A stretch of 64,000 nucleotides of DNA, taken from NCBI RefSeq assembly GCF_900113905.1, contig NZ_FORC01000002.1, positions 1,040,772 through 1,104,771 on the forward strand, in the 5' to 3' direction. The first letter of the stretch is position 1; every line of letters starts with the position of its first letter. Under the pieces are notes generated by a model that did no database searches, had not been told where the DNA came from, and was given only the letters and a program-made list of their open reading frames with translations. Below, one piece after another: positions 62,975-64,000 of this stretch. The position numbers and the translations under genes are program-made. The DNA is from Phytopseudomonas argentinensis. Its GTDB lineage: Bacteria > Pseudomonadota > Gammaproteobacteria > Pseudomonadales > Pseudomonadaceae.

Positions 62975-63751
62975 TCACTCGGCGATCTGCAGCTTGCGCG
63001 ACTCGGTATAGAAGAAACGCAGCTTCTCGTACTCGAACGGCGAGTTCAGCTGGCCGTAACGGAAGCTGGTGGTCGAGCGCTGATCGACGCCGCGGAGCAC
63101 GATGATTTCGGGGTGGCTGCTGCTCACCTCGGCAACGTTGAGGTAGTTGACCTGCTGGGCAACGCCGAAGTCCACGACCAGGCCCGAGGTGTCGCGCAGG
63201 TTGGAGGGGCCGAGGATCGGCAGCATGAGGTAGGGGCCGGCAGGTGCGCCGTAGAAGCCCAGGGTCTGGCCGAAATCCTCGCGCTGTTTGGGCAGGCCCA
63301 TGAGGGTCGCCGGATCCCAGAGGCCGGCTACGCCGAGCGTGGTGTTGAACAGCAGGCGGGCAGTGGTGTTCAGGGCCCGCTGGCCTTTCAACTGTAGTGC
63401 GCTGTTGACCAGGTTGGGCACGTCGCCCAGGTTGCTGAAGAAGTTGGTCACGCCCTTTTGCACGAAACCCGGCGTGACGTAGCGGTACCCGTCGACCACG
63501 GGCAGGAACACCCACTCATCGAAGCGGTAGTTGAAGTGATAGACACGGCGGTTCCACGACTCCAGGGGGTCGTGAATTTCCAGCGCCGACAGCGTCGAAC
63601 GCTCGAATTCACGCTGGTTAAGGCCCGGGTTGAACTTGAGCTCCTTGAGCGGTTGCTTGAAGCCATCGTCCTCGACGGTGGTCTGCGCGGAAACGGCGCC
63701 GCAGCTCAACAGGGCAGCGAACAGTGCGAGAGCAGGAAAGGACTTAGCCAC
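62975..63751 (-). CDS. mlaA: MlaA (VacJ) phospholipid-asymmetry lipoprotein-like component
   Basis: Removes mislocalised phospholipid from the outer-membrane outer leaflet and hands it to MlaC. 258 residues: signal with 'AALLSCGAVSAQ' (possible Cys16 lipidation, weak lipobox), then 'DPLESWNRRVYHFNYRFDEW' near 61-80 and 'TPGFVQKGVTNFFSNLGD' near 93-110, both family signatures. The start overlaps the end of the hydrolase gene by eight bases. Other mla genes are not in this window. Confidence 0.92.
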   Translation of the reverse strand: MAKSFPALALFAALLSCGAVSAQTTVEDDGFKQPLKELKFNPGLNQREFERSTLSALEIHDPLESWNRRVYHFNYRFDEWVFLPVVDGYRYVTPGFVQKGVTNFFSNLGDVPNLVNSALQLKGQRALNTTARLLFNTTLGVAGLWDPATLMGLPKQREDFGQTLGFYGAPAGPYLMLPILGPSNLRDTSGLVVDFGVAQQVNYLNVAEVSSSHPEIIVLRGVDQRSTTSFRYGQLNSPFEYEKLRFFYTESRKLQIAE

Positions 63752-64000
63752 GGAAGAACTCCAACATGTCGTTGCTGTTGACGCGGTAATTGAGGTTGCC
63801 GCAATGGCCGCCGTAGGGGTAGACGGTCAAACGGTCGCCCAGGGTGCGGCGCAGGAAGCCGAGGTCGCCCGGGCCGAGGATCACATCGTCGGCGTTGTGC
63901 ATCACGGCAATTTTCGGGCTGCTCTTCAGGTAGTCCTCGATGCCGTACAGGCTGACCTCGTTGATCAGCTGGGCCATGCTGCCACCGTCATAGCGAGCCC
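63744..64000 (-). CDS. Alpha/beta hydrolase, C-terminal part (runs off the right edge)
   Basis: Only the last 84 or so codons are present. 'IAVMHNADDVILGPGDLG' carries the catalytic Asp and 'VYPYGGHCGNLNYRV' the catalytic His of an alpha/beta hydrolase; the nucleophile is beyond the edge. Its stop lies inside the mlaA start region, so translation of mlaA is probably coupled to it. A link to lipid metabolism is suggested by the neighbour only. Confidence 0.8.
   Translation of the reverse strand, partial: ARYDGGSMAQLINEVSLYGIEDYLKSSPKIAVMHNADDVILGPGDLGFLRRTLGDRLTVYPYGGHCGNLNYRVNSNDMLEFFRG

Overview
The window reads as a single stretch of Pseudomonas chromosome. GC content and codon use are those of a GC-rich pseudomonad. 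Gene content and order resemble what I remember of P. aeruginosa blocks: pyrD-rmf-rlmL-dacB, the late cobalamin operon followed by a MarR/MFS/glutathione-peroxidase/FadL stretch, rnd-ycgL-ycgN, ptrB, and cysK with MoxR/VWA genes. Several blocks appear rearranged relative to that species, which would fit the mendocina/oleovorans/alcaligenes side of the genus; the species cannot be fixed from this sequence. I found no tRNA, rRNA, CRISPR array, complete insertion sequence or prophage.

Layout. 1-8 kb: an edge-truncated secreted alpha/beta hydrolase, two conserved unknowns, a small repeat element, pyrD, rmf with a structured leader, rlmL (rlmKL), dacB and yggL. 8-21 kb: a FUSC membrane protein with dgt, an EAL phosphodiesterase, the yqjD/yqjE/yqjK-like envelope cluster, an ammonium transporter, a DUF5610 protein, a glutaredoxin-like protein, a CheV-like adaptor, sprT, a J-domain protein, ttcA, a Tag-like protein, a sirtuin and two NlpC/P60 lipoproteins in tandem. 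22.1-31.3 kb: a cobalamin riboswitch followed by ten tightly packed genes that activate corrin (cobO), amidate it (cobB, cobQ), make the aminopropanol arm (cobC, cobD), make and activate the lower ligand (bluB, cobT, alpha-ribazole phosphatase) and assemble the nucleotide loop (cobU, cobS). 31.5-38.4 kb: a Fur-box-preceded TonB siderophore receptor, a MarR/MFS/41-residue peptide/GPx group, a FadL porin and a frameshifted gene.

38.9-50.6 kb: a DapA paralog, rnd, ycgL, a 2-hydroxyacid dehydrogenase, ycgN, a secreted gluzincin-type peptidase, a secreted 25-residue tandem-repeat protein, a SPOUT methyltransferase, an HNH protein, ptrB, a four-helix membrane protein, a YafJ-like amidotransferase and a DUF2937 protein. 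50.8-64 kb: a MoxR/VWA pair with a palindromic repeat between its genes, a DUF748 protein, cysK, an EamA permease, a second TonB receptor, a 41-residue basic peptide, an Aer-like chemoreceptor, a DTW-domain protein, pirin, MlaA and the end of another alpha/beta hydrolase.

Most of the window is housekeeping. The points most worth following are the secreted tandem-repeat protein, the two small peptides, the putative leaderless and redox-responsive MarR cassette, the Tag-like protein without the expected catalytic residue, the frameshifted gene, the dispersed palindromic repeats, and two unexplained intergenic regions (44.1-44.7 and 59.2-59.8 kb). No defence island or clearly new multi-gene system was found.
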